Of a stretch of 64,000 bases of DNA, positions 19,901-26,797 are shown in pieces. The translations under genes were made by a program, and so were the position numbers. The DNA lies in contig JAFTVE010000008.1 of the NCBI GenBank assembly GCA_017465905.1, positions 1-64,000 on the forward strand. The letters run 5' to 3'. The stretch is from Bacteroidaceae bacterium (lineage in GTDB: Bacteria > Bacteroidota > Bacteroidia > Bacteroidales > Bacteroidaceae). Each line of letters begins with the position of its first letter. Positions within the stretch are counted from its first letter, which is position 1. Under the pieces are notes generated by a model. That model was not told the origin of the DNA, did not search any database, and was given only the letters and a program-made list of their open reading frames with translations.

Positions 19901-20432
19901 ATCCCTTGTAGAGCAGGCCCTTGTTGTAGAGCTGCTTGAGGAGCCACCACAGGGTCTCTATATAGCGGTTGTCGTAGGTGATATAGGGGTCGTCGAGGTC
20001 TACCCAGTAACCCATCTGGTGGGTGAGGTCGGTCCACTCCTCGGTAAACTTCATCACATCCTTGCGGCAGGCAGCGTTATAGTCGGCCACGGAGATGGTC
20101 TTGCCGATGTCCTCCTTGGTGATGCCCATGGCCTTCTCCACGCCCAGCTCTACAGGCAATCCGTGGGTGTCCCAACCCGCCTTGCGCTTTACCTGAAAAC
20201 CCTTCATTGTCTTGTATCGGCAGAACACGTCCTTGATGGTACGTGCCATCACATGGTGAATACCCGGCATACCGTTTGCCGAGGGAGGACCCTCATAGAA
20301 CACAAACGAGGGGCATCCCTCACGTTCGGTCATACTCTTGGTAAACACATCCTTCTCATCCCAGGCCTTCAGCACCTCTTTGTTCACATCCGAGAGGTTT
20401 AACTGGCCATATTCGGTAAATTTCTTGTCCAT
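16950..20432 (-). CDS. ileS: Isoleucyl-tRNA synthetase, type 2, with GIHH motif
   Basis: It charges tRNA-Ile. The 1160-residue class I enzyme has the editing domain (about 190-400), WDTHGLPVE and KMSKRLG, the last typical of the eukaryote-like IleRS2 type. At the first signature the sequence reads ANGMPGIHHVMAR (53-65), so HxGH is replaced by Gly57-Ile58-His59-His60. This GxHH variant is, as I recall, associated with very high mupirocin resistance in some IleRS2 enzymes. I chose the start MDKKF over an upstream in-frame ATG because the promoter at 20472-20503 would place that ATG too near the start site. It is the first gene of an operon with dksA-like, lspA and two small genes. Confidence 0.96.
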   Translation of the reverse strand: MDKKFTEYGQLNLSDVNKEVLKAWDEKDVFTKSMTEREGCPSFVFYEGPPSANGMPGIHHVMARTIKDVFCRYKTMKGFQVKRKAGWDTHGLPVELGVEKAMGITKEDIGKTISVADYNAACRKDVMKFTEEWTDLTHQMGYWVDLDDPYITYDNRYIETLWWLLKQLYNKGLLYKGYTIQPYSPAAGTGLSSHELNQPGCYRDVKDTTVVGQFRMKNPKPEMAEWGTPYFIAWTTTPWTLPSNTALCVGPKIDYVAVQTYNAYSGEKMTVVLAKALLGMHFNPKAADLALEDYKPGDKLVPYKVVGEYKGTDLVGMEYEQLLPWVKPVSIDENGQWKDASAQAFRVIPGDYVTTEDGTGIVHIAPTFGADDAFVARAAGIPSLFMINKKGETRPMVDLTGKFYLMEELDEQFLATCVNQELYKEYEGRWVKNAYDPQFMVDGRYDEKAAAAAESLDVYICLNMKGANKAFKIEKHVHNYPHCWRTDKPVLYYPLDSWFIRSTAVKERMMELNKTINWKPESTGTGRFGKWLENLNDWNLSRSRYWGTPLPIWRSEEGEELCIGSVEELYNEIEKSIAAGFMTANPYKEMGFEPGVYNKENYDKIDLHRPYVDDIILVSESGKPMKRELDLIDVWFDSGAMPYAQLHYPFENKEIVDDRSYYPADFIAEGVDQTRGWFFTLHAIATMVFDSVAYKNVISNGLVLDKNGNKMSKRLGNAVDPFGAIEKYGSDPLRWYMITNSSPWDNLKFDEEGVVEVMRKFFGTLHNTYKFFAPYANLDGFHYGEAEVPVAERPEIDRWIISELNTLIKNVDACYADYEPTRAGRLINDFVNDNLSNWYVRLCRKRFWGAGYTEDKLAAYQTLYTCLETVVKLMAPIAPFYADKLYMDLVGATGRDTVDSVHLAQFPVCDESLVDKELEMRMELAQKVSSMGLALRKKVNIIVKQPLQKLMIPVDAELKARLEAVKPLIMNEVNVKEIDFVEGASDILVKKVKCNFKILGKKFGPLMKQVAAAVGAMTQEQITELETAGRLTLDLNGTPAEIEAGEVEIYSEDIPGWVVANEGVLTVALDVTVTDALRREGIARELVSKIQNIRKSSGFEIVDRIAVTLSSNENSDAAIEEHKAYICNQVLADSLTIGEVTDGTALEFDGFTLLAKVEKI

Positions 20433-20471
20433 ATATCGTATGTATATTATACACCTATTTATATTAAGGTG

Positions 20472-20503
20472 CAAAATTAATGTAAACGGAACGGATATGC
20501 AAA
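20472..20503 (-). promoter_or_regulatory. Promoter of ileS
   Basis: On the minus strand it reads TTTG (20503-20500), 20 bases, TAATTTTG (20479-20472), an exact Bacteroidetes promoter. The spacer contains a GAACG word, as in the glnS, dnaX and nanA promoters. Confidence 0.8.
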
Positions 20504-20532
20504 TTTATTTGGGTATTTCCGATAACAAGAAG

Positions 20533-20572
20533 ATTGCGGGGCCGCATACAATCAGTATGTCAACTCCGCAAT
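20533..20572 (-). terminator. Hairpin between dedA and ileS
   Basis: ATTGCGG (20533-20539) pairs with CCGCAAT (20566-20572), and inside it CATAC (20545-20549) pairs with GTATG (20555-20559). It lies between the dedA stop and the ileS promoter. There is no long T-tract, so it is only a possible terminator. Confidence 0.4.
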
Positions 20573-20609
20573 TATCTTATCATGCCCTTTGGGACTTTTA
20601 CGGCATGTC

Positions 20610-21239
20610 TTACTTTTTCTTCACTCCTTTATATATAATATATCCGAGTGCGAGGGTTACGACGGCGATGATCACGTAGCCTATCTCGTGGCTATATTCA
20701 GTGACAGTACCGATGAGTTGGTCTTCGGGTACGATAGCTTCGAGATACCAGCCGAGGGCAGCCAGAACGCTATTCCACAAGCCTGCGCCGAGGGCGGTGA
20801 AGGCAATGAACTTGGCTATGCTCATCTTGGCCAATCCGGCAGGGATTGAGATGAGCTGGCGCACAGCAGGGACAAGACGTCCGATGAGTGTGGCGATGAC
20901 TCCATGCTTGCGGAAGAATCTCTCGGCGGTCTCTACCTTCTCTTGGTCGAGCAGGCACATGTGGCCGATGCGGCTATTGGCAAATTTGTATACGATGGGC
21001 TTTCCTAACCACAAGGCAAGGTAGTAGTTGGTGAGAGCACCGATGATGGCTCCCACGGTGGCAAAGAAGATGACGAGCCATACGCTGAGTTCACCAGTTG
21101 CTGCAGCCTTGTATGCGGCAGGAGGCACTACGACTTCAGAGGGGAAGGGTATGAATGAGCTCTCGATAGCCATCAGCAGGGTAATGGTCCAGTAATTTAG
21201 GTTGTCTAAGCACCATTGGATGAATTGTACGGATTCCAT
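20610..21239 (-). CDS. DedA-family membrane protein
   Basis: This 209-residue polytopic inner-membrane protein is of the DedA/VTT family, thought to act as lipid scramblases or flippases (undecaprenyl phosphate or phosphatidylethanolamine recycling). The family signature is visible: FIPFPSEVVVPPAA (about 30-43), a GALTNYYLALWLG region, the FxRxxP-like GRLVPAVRQLISIPAGLA (about 122-139), and GAGLWNSVLAALGW. It lies 27 bases downstream of the TPR gene and likely shares its transcript. Confidence 0.92.
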   Translation of the reverse strand: MESVQFIQWCLDNLNYWTITLLMAIESSFIPFPSEVVVPPAAYKAAATGELSVWLVIFFATVGAIIGALTNYYLALWLGKPIVYKFANSRIGHMCLLDQEKVETAERFFRKHGVIATLIGRLVPAVRQLISIPAGLAKMSIAKFIAFTALGAGLWNSVLAALGWYLEAIVPEDQLIGTVTEYSHEIGYVIIAVVTLALGYIIYKGVKKK

Positions 21240-21266
21240 GTCGTGTTTGTGAATTTGAATAGTTGG

Positions 21267-22691
21267 TTATGGTTGTTTAATAGCTTTGAGTCGTTGTATC
21301 ATGTTATCGGCACTCTCTCCTTGAGCGGGCTCGAGTGTGAATATCTCATAGGTCTTCTGTGGACATTGCACAAGGGCTTCGGAGAGTGTCTCCTTGAATT
21401 GCTCCTCGTTGAGAACCCATTCGCACATGCACAGGTAGGGGTAGAGTACCGAAGGGTCTATCTCGGGGTTGTCCTTGAGCTGTCGCAGTATGTAGTAGCT
21501 CATGCTGTAGAGGCCGTTCTCGAGCATGGATACGCCGATGAGGAAGAGCGAGCGCTCGGCATTCTCGGTACTGTTGTTGAGTGCTTCGACGAAGGCTTGG
21601 TTGCTCTCCTCGAAGTGGCCTTGGCACAGTAGCTCGTGTCCCTTCATGATAATCAGTTCCTGATTGTCGGGGTATATTTTCAGTGCCTCTTCTATGTAGG
21701 TGACTGCCTTCTTGTGCTCTCCCTTTCGGCTGAAGATGAGTGACAGCTGGCTGTAAATCTGGCCCTGCTCCTCTGTGCCGTCGGTCGTCTCGACGAGTGC
21801 TTCGGTCAGGTATTCCAGCGCCTTGTCGTCATCATTCATGTTTATGCGGCAGATGCCCATGTGGTATAGTGCATTGACTGCTCCCGGATAGTCGTGGCTG
21901 ATGTGCTGGTAATACTCCTCGGCTTTCTCGTAGTTGCCTATGTTGAAGTAGCTGTTGGCTATGGCATGCATAGCGAAGTAGCAGTCGTTGTCGTTGATGG
22001 CTATGGCAAACTCGAAGGATTCGATGGCCTTGTCGTACTGCTCGGTCTGGAAATATATCTTGCCCAGCTCTTCCCAATAGGCGATGTTGTAGGCATCGGT
22101 ATCGAGCAGGCGGTTGTATATGTCAATGGCTTCGGTGAACTGCTTTTTCAGGATGTGGCAATAGGCGGCCGACTCCAGCAGTTGGGGATTCTCAGGGTGT
22201 CGTGCGATGGCCTCTTCGAGCCAGAGAGTGGCCTGCTTTTCTTTCTGGTTGTCGAGCAACAGGTCGATGATGTCGACATAGGTGTTGGCGCTGTATCTCT
22301 CCAGTTCGATGAGAGCCCTGAGTATGTCGTTGGCCTTGTGCTCCTTCTCTGTAGCCATCATAAGTTCCGCTCTTAGGAAGAGCACCTCCCGATCGTTGTT
22401 GTCGGTAAGCTTCTCGGCTATCTGTATGGCCTCACCCACCTGTCCGTTGATGAGCCGTGCACGAGCTTTGAATATGAGGGCATCAATGCTGTCGGGGTGT
22501 AGTCGCAGGGCATAGTCGAGTGCTCCTTCAGCCCCAAGCGAGTCGCCCAGCATGGCGTAATATTCGGCGATGTCGGTCAGCTCGGAGTCTTCAAAATAGT
22601 AGTTGGCTCCGTTCTGCAGCATCTCCTCATAGCGGGTTAGGATATGCTTGAACTCTGGTTTATCGAAATATGATGCGAACTGTTCTTTCAT
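21267..22691 (-). CDS. Tetratricopeptide repeat protein
   Basis: This 474-residue cytoplasmic protein (no signal peptide) is made almost wholly of TPR units, for example YWEELGKIYFQTEQYDKAIESFEFAI (about 204-229) and the following copies up to residue 440. TPR arrays mediate protein-protein contacts; no catalytic domain is present. It is upstream of dedA. The gap to glnS is filled by AACTCAAAAACT-type repeats. Confidence 0.88.
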   Translation of the reverse strand: MKEQFASYFDKPEFKHILTRYEEMLQNGANYYFEDSELTDIAEYYAMLGDSLGAEGALDYALRLHPDSIDALIFKARARLINGQVGEAIQIAEKLTDNNDREVLFLRAELMMATEKEHKANDILRALIELERYSANTYVDIIDLLLDNQKEKQATLWLEEAIARHPENPQLLESAAYCHILKKQFTEAIDIYNRLLDTDAYNIAYWEELGKIYFQTEQYDKAIESFEFAIAINDNDCYFAMHAIANSYFNIGNYEKAEEYYQHISHDYPGAVNALYHMGICRINMNDDDKALEYLTEALVETTDGTEEQGQIYSQLSLIFSRKGEHKKAVTYIEEALKIYPDNQELIIMKGHELLCQGHFEESNQAFVEALNNSTENAERSLFLIGVSMLENGLYSMSYYILRQLKDNPEIDPSVLYPYLCMCEWVLNEEQFKETLSEALVQCPQKTYEIFTLEPAQGESADNMIQRLKAIKQP

Positions 22692-22835
22692 ATGGTTTTA
22701 AGTTTTTGAGTTTATGAGTTTTAAGTTTGTGAGTTGCTGCCACTGCCATAGTGAATTTTAAGTGGTAACAAATAACAAGGAAACTTTGTTTAATTTAAGT
22801 TATCAGACGCTAATGAACTCAAAAACTCATAAACT
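22692..22835. repeat. GAGTTT/AACTC repeat region between TPR gene and glnS
   Basis: Words of the type AAGTTTTTGAGTTTATGAG at 22700-22735 recur inverted at 22815-22835. An exact 14-base inverted pair (AGTTTATGAGTTTT at 22709-22722, complement at 22822-22835) could form a long hairpin that takes in the glnS stop. The family also appears at 13659-13699. Confidence 0.6.
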
Positions 22836-24574
22836 TACTTATTCATTTTGCTCCAGGTATCCTTGAGCGATACGGTGCGGTTGAATACGAGGTGCTCTGC
22901 GGTAGACTCCTTGTCGACGTTGAAGTAGCCGATGCGGCGGAACTGCAGGTAGTCGAGCGGCTTGGCCTCGGCCAGGTAGCGCTCCACGTAGCACTCGGTG
23001 AGCACTTTCAGTGAGTCGGGGTTGATCATCTCCTGCATGGCCTCCAGTGCGTCGCAGCCCTTGGCTTCGCGGATGGCTGCCATCTCGTCGCGCGGGTTCT
23101 CTACCTTCCACAGACGGTCGTAGAGGCGTACCTCGGCCTTCAGACAGTGGGCGCAGCTCACCCAGTGGAGTGTACCCTTCACTTTGCGGTTGCTGCCGGG
23201 CATGCCGGTCTTGGTGTCGGGGTCATACTCGGCGTATACCTTGGTGACGTTACCCTCGTCGTCTTTATCGCATTTTATGCACTTCACGATGTAGGCATTC
23301 ATCAGGCGCACCTCCTGGCCGGGAGTCATGCGGAAATATTTCTTCGGGGCATCCTCCATGAAGTCTTCGCGCTCGATCCACAGTTCGCGGCTGAACTCGA
23401 TGGTGTGTGTGCCAGCTTCGGGGTCCTCGGGGTTGTTGATGGCCTCCATCACCTCTACCTGTCCCTCGGGATAGTTGGTGATGACGAGCTTCACGGGGTT
23501 GATGACGGCCGATACTCGTGTGGCGCGGGTGTTGAGGTCTTCGCGCACGGCGCTTTCGAGTAGGGCAAAGTCGTTGAGCGCGTCGTAGGTGGTGTAGCCA
23601 ATCTTGTCCACGAAGTTGCGGATCGATTCGGGCGAGTAGCCACGGCGACGGAATCCGCAGATGGTCGGCATGCGAGGGTCGTCCCAACCGTTGACGAGGC
23701 CCTCCTTTACTAATATAAGGAGGTTGCGCTTGCTCATGAGGGTGTAGTTGAGGTTGAGCTTGTTGAACTCATACTGGCGGGGACGGTTGTCGTCGAGGTC
23801 CTGGCCGTTCTTCACCCAGTCCACGAAGAGGTCGTAGAGGGGGCGGTGAGGCACAAACTCCAGTGTGCAGAGCGAGTGGGTGACGCCCTCGAAGTAGTCG
23901 CTCTGTCCGTGAGCGAAGTCATACATCGGGTAGGCCTTCCATGTGGTGCCTGTGCGGTGGTGCGGATGGTTCACTACGCGGTATATGATGGGGTCGCGGA
24001 AGTGCATGTTGGGGTTGGCCATGTCGATCTTGGCACGCAGCACCATGCGTCCCTCCTCGATCTCGCCGCGGTTCATCTTCTCGAACAGCTCCAGGCTCTC
24101 CTCTACGGGGCGGTTGCGGTAGGGGCTCTCGGTACCGGGCTGTGTAGTGGTACCCTTCTGTGCTGCAATCTCTTCGGACGACTGCTCGTCGATGTATGCC
24201 TTGCCCTGCTTGATGAGGTCAACGGCAAAGTCCCACAACTGCTGGAAGTAGTCCGATGCGTAGTACTCGTTGCCCCACTGGAAGCCCAGCCACTGGATGT
24301 CCTCCTTGATAGCCTCTACATACTCCACATCCTCCTTGGTGGGGTTGGTGTCGTCGAAGCGCAGGTTGCATACGCCGCCATATTTCTGCGCCATGCCGAA
24401 GTCGAGGCATATTGCCTTGGCGTGTCCTATGTGGAGATATCCGTTGGGTTCGGGCGGGAATCGTGTCTGCACTTTTCCGCCGTTCTTGCCCTCGGCGAGG
24501 TCGTTTACTACTATCTGCTCAATGAAGCTCAGACTCTTTTTCTCTGTATTTTCGCTTACTGTCTGTTCAGCCAT
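22835..24574 (-). CDS. glnS: Glutaminyl-tRNA synthetase
   Basis: It charges tRNA-Gln directly. The 579 residues have class I signatures: PPEPNGYLHIGHAKAICLDF (about 42-61) and the MSK loop in LMSKRNLL (about 275-282), with VNGWDDPRMPTICGFRRRGY typical of GlnRS. The anticodon-binding beta-barrels fill the C-terminal half. GlnRS in Bacteroidetes sits with direct glutaminylation, so no GatCAB is needed for this tRNA. It has its own promoter (24601-24632), with a leader of about 20 bases. Confidence 0.97.
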   Translation of the reverse strand: MAEQTVSENTEKKSLSFIEQIVVNDLAEGKNGGKVQTRFPPEPNGYLHIGHAKAICLDFGMAQKYGGVCNLRFDDTNPTKEDVEYVEAIKEDIQWLGFQWGNEYYASDYFQQLWDFAVDLIKQGKAYIDEQSSEEIAAQKGTTTQPGTESPYRNRPVEESLELFEKMNRGEIEEGRMVLRAKIDMANPNMHFRDPIIYRVVNHPHHRTGTTWKAYPMYDFAHGQSDYFEGVTHSLCTLEFVPHRPLYDLFVDWVKNGQDLDDNRPRQYEFNKLNLNYTLMSKRNLLILVKEGLVNGWDDPRMPTICGFRRRGYSPESIRNFVDKIGYTTYDALNDFALLESAVREDLNTRATRVSAVINPVKLVITNYPEGQVEVMEAINNPEDPEAGTHTIEFSRELWIEREDFMEDAPKKYFRMTPGQEVRLMNAYIVKCIKCDKDDEGNVTKVYAEYDPDTKTGMPGSNRKVKGTLHWVSCAHCLKAEVRLYDRLWKVENPRDEMAAIREAKGCDALEAMQEMINPDSLKVLTECYVERYLAEAKPLDYLQFRRIGYFNVDKESTAEHLVFNRTVSLKDTWSKMNK

Positions 24575-24600
24575 AATATTCCAATTTGTTTAATATTTCG

Positions 24601-24632
24601 CAAAATTAGTGCAAGCCGAACGAAATATCAAA
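24601..24632 (-). promoter_or_regulatory. Promoter of glnS
   Basis: On the minus strand it reads TTTG (24632-24629), 20 bases, TAATTTTG (24608-24601). The promoter is identical, including the spacer, to that of dnaX (26576-26607). Confidence 0.85.
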
Positions 24633-24736
24633 TTTATTTGAATATTTCTGAGGTGCCGCCTAATTTCTGTGCTTGCGTAGCAAGGACTAAAATTAGTGCA
24701 AACCGCGAGGAGAACAAAATAAATTCATTTATTTTT
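24601..24736 (-). repeat. Promoter-bearing intergenic repeat, glnS copy
   Basis: Positions 24601-24691 match 26576-26666 with 2 mismatches in 91 bases. A second 30-base block (24707-24736) matches 26756-26785 exactly and ends on the dnaX stop codon. Between the blocks is a second, decayed promoter-like unit (TTAGTGCAAACCG). Confidence 0.85.
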
Positions 24737-26556
24737 TACTCCAAGTCCAGTTCCAGACTCTCCTTGAGTTTGCGCAGTATGGGGTTTCGTTGTTCCAGTG
24801 CCTGGTACTGCTCCACGCGGCTCAGTATACGGTGTGTCTGCAGTGTCTCCTCCAGCACGATTTGTATGTTGATCTGCTGGTTCTGCATCTGCTGTCTGAG
24901 GTATTGCTCTATCGAGGGTTTCATGGTCCCGAGGTCTTGTGCCACAATCTTGTTGTCGATGGTGACGATGACGTTCGTCCCCTCCTTGAGTGCCGGGCGT
25001 ATGTTCATGAGACGTCCTGCCATGGCCGATTCCTCTTTGGGCAGCGAGGAGGCAAACTGTTTCCAGCAGATGCGGAGTCCCTCTTCGCTGACGGGCAGGT
25101 CTTCGAGTATAACCTGCTGAGGGGTCTGTGGCATCTGTGTAACTGTGTCTGTGGCCTTTTCGGTAGCTTGGCTCGCCGTGCGGTTGATGCTGGCATGAAT
25201 GGAGAATCCTTGCGGGCGGCGCATGGTGGCGGTCTTTCCGCTGAAGGTTCCCAGCCTGTCGATGGGGCTTCCCGTGGTGGCTGTTGGCGATGGCTGTTGG
25301 CTGTTGGCTATGGTTGCATGTGCTGCAGGCTGTGTTGTGCTTGCAGTGGTGGGCGATGCCGGTCTACTGCTCTTCGGCTGGCTCGCTGTGGCGGTGGCTA
25401 CCGCCTTGTGGAATAGGGGTTTCAGCTTCTTAGGGCCACGCCCCGAGCCTATCTCGTCGGGGTCGCCGGTGAGCTGTGCCAGCTGTATCAGGGTGAGCTC
25501 CACGAGCAGTCGCTTGTTTTTGCTGACGCGGTAGTTGAGGTCACAGTCGTTGCATAGCTTGATGGCGTGTATGAGCATCCGTTCGGGACATTTCTGTGCC
25601 TGTTCGCGGTAGCGTTCGCGCACGTCGTGGCTCACCTCCAGCAGGGGTAGGGTAGCGGGCTCGCGGCTCACGAGCAGGTCGCGCAGGTGTGCGGTGAGGT
25701 TGGTGATGAAGTTGCCCCCGTCGAAACCGCGGCGCAGCACCTCGTCGAAGAGCAGCATCGTCTCGCTTATCTTATGCTCCAGGAAGAGGTCGGTGAAGCG
25801 GAAGTAGTAGTCGTAGTCCAGTATGTTGAGGCTACCGATGACGCCCTGGTAGGTGATGTTTCCCTGTGTGTAGCTCACCATCTGGTCGAAGAGCGAGAGT
25901 GCGTCGCGCATGCCACCGTCGGCCTTCTGTGCTATGATGTGCAGTGCAGCCTCCTCGGCGGCCACTCCCTCCTTGGCGGCAACCTTGGCCAGGTGCTCCA
26001 CGATGTCCGTCAGCTCGATGCGTGTGAAGTCATACGTCTGGCAGCGCGAGAGGATGGTGGGCAGCACCTTGTGGCGCTCGGTGGTGGCGAGGATGAAGAT
26101 GGCGTGGCGTGGCGGTTCCTCCAGTGTCTTGAGGAAGGCATTGAAGGCGGCTGTCGAGAGCATGTGCACCTCGTCGATGATGAACACCTTGTACCGGCCT
26201 ATCTGTGGCGGTATGCGCACCTGGTCGATGAGCTCGCGTATGTCGTCAACGGAGTTGTTCGACGCGGCGTCCAGCTCGTGTATGTTATAGGAGCGCTGCT
26301 CGTTGAAGGCGCGGCACGACTCGCACTCGTTGCAGGCCTCGCCCTCGGGGGTGAGGTGCTCGCAGTTGATTGACTTGGCGAAGATGCGTGCACAGGTGGT
26401 CTTGCCTACGCCTCGCGGACCGCAGAACAGGTATGCGTGTGCCAGCTTCCCGGTGAGTATGGCATTCTTGAGAGTCACGATGAGGGCCTTCTGTCCCACC
26501 ACCGTATCAAACGTGGCTGGACGGTACTTACGGGCCGATACGATAAAATTTTCCAT
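24736..26556 (-). CDS. dnaX: DNA polymerase III subunit gamma/tau
   Basis: DnaX is the clamp-loader ATPase of the replicase. The 606 residues have Walker A GPRGVGKTTCARIF (about 45-58), a zinc-binding Cys set (CEHL, CNECESC, about 65-85), the DExH-type IIDEVHMLS (about 124-132), and the sensor in TTERHKVLPTILSRCQ. The C-terminal third (about 385-480) is Ser/Thr/Pro/Ala-rich and probably flexible, followed by a tau-like domain. I saw no obvious slippery frameshift site, so a separate gamma form is not supported here. Confidence 0.96.
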   Translation of the reverse strand: MENFIVSARKYRPATFDTVVGQKALIVTLKNAILTGKLAHAYLFCGPRGVGKTTCARIFAKSINCEHLTPEGEACNECESCRAFNEQRSYNIHELDAASNNSVDDIRELIDQVRIPPQIGRYKVFIIDEVHMLSTAAFNAFLKTLEEPPRHAIFILATTERHKVLPTILSRCQTYDFTRIELTDIVEHLAKVAAKEGVAAEEAALHIIAQKADGGMRDALSLFDQMVSYTQGNITYQGVIGSLNILDYDYYFRFTDLFLEHKISETMLLFDEVLRRGFDGGNFITNLTAHLRDLLVSREPATLPLLEVSHDVRERYREQAQKCPERMLIHAIKLCNDCDLNYRVSKNKRLLVELTLIQLAQLTGDPDEIGSGRGPKKLKPLFHKAVATATASQPKSSRPASPTTASTTQPAAHATIANSQQPSPTATTGSPIDRLGTFSGKTATMRRPQGFSIHASINRTASQATEKATDTVTQMPQTPQQVILEDLPVSEEGLRICWKQFASSLPKEESAMAGRLMNIRPALKEGTNVIVTIDNKIVAQDLGTMKPSIEQYLRQQMQNQQINIQIVLEETLQTHRILSRVEQYQALEQRNPILRKLKESLELDLE

Positions 26557-26575
26557 ATTTTCTTCTTTGTGAAGA

Positions 26576-26607
26576 CAAAATTAGTGCAAGCCGAACGAAA
26601 TATCAAA
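26576..26607 (-). promoter_or_regulatory. Promoter of dnaX
   Basis: TTTG, 20 bases, TAATTTTG on the minus strand, the exact Bacteroidetes consensus, about 20 bases upstream of the ATG. Confidence 0.85.
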
Positions 26608-26785
26608 TTTATTTGAATATTTCTGAGGTGCAGCCTAATTTCTGTGCTTGCGTAGCAAGAACTAAAGATACAACAACTGACGCATGAGCGAGCAAGAGCC
26701 AAGCTTGCTTAGGCTCTTTCAGCGAGCGAAAAGGAAGAAAGCGGAGCTAAGCCGAGAGGAGAACAAAATAAATTCATTTATTTTT
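26576..26785 (-). repeat. Promoter-bearing intergenic repeat, dnaX copy
   Basis: This is the second copy of the element upstream of glnS. Here the two conserved blocks (26576-26666, 26756-26785) are separated by about 90 bases. These include an AAGAGCC/GGCTCTT hairpin around AAGCTTGC and the word GAGCGAGCAAGAGC. The element fills the gap between the kinase stop and dnaX. Confidence 0.85.
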
Positions 26786-26797
26786 CGCCTCTTCCCT

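Noticed and set aside
23846-25120. 424-codon open frame antisense to glnS and dnaX
   Set aside because: It crosses two certain genes and the repeat between them, with no recognisable domain.
24736-26556. Programmed frameshift in dnaX
   Set aside because: No clear slippery run with a stop in the shifted frame was seen at the expected place.
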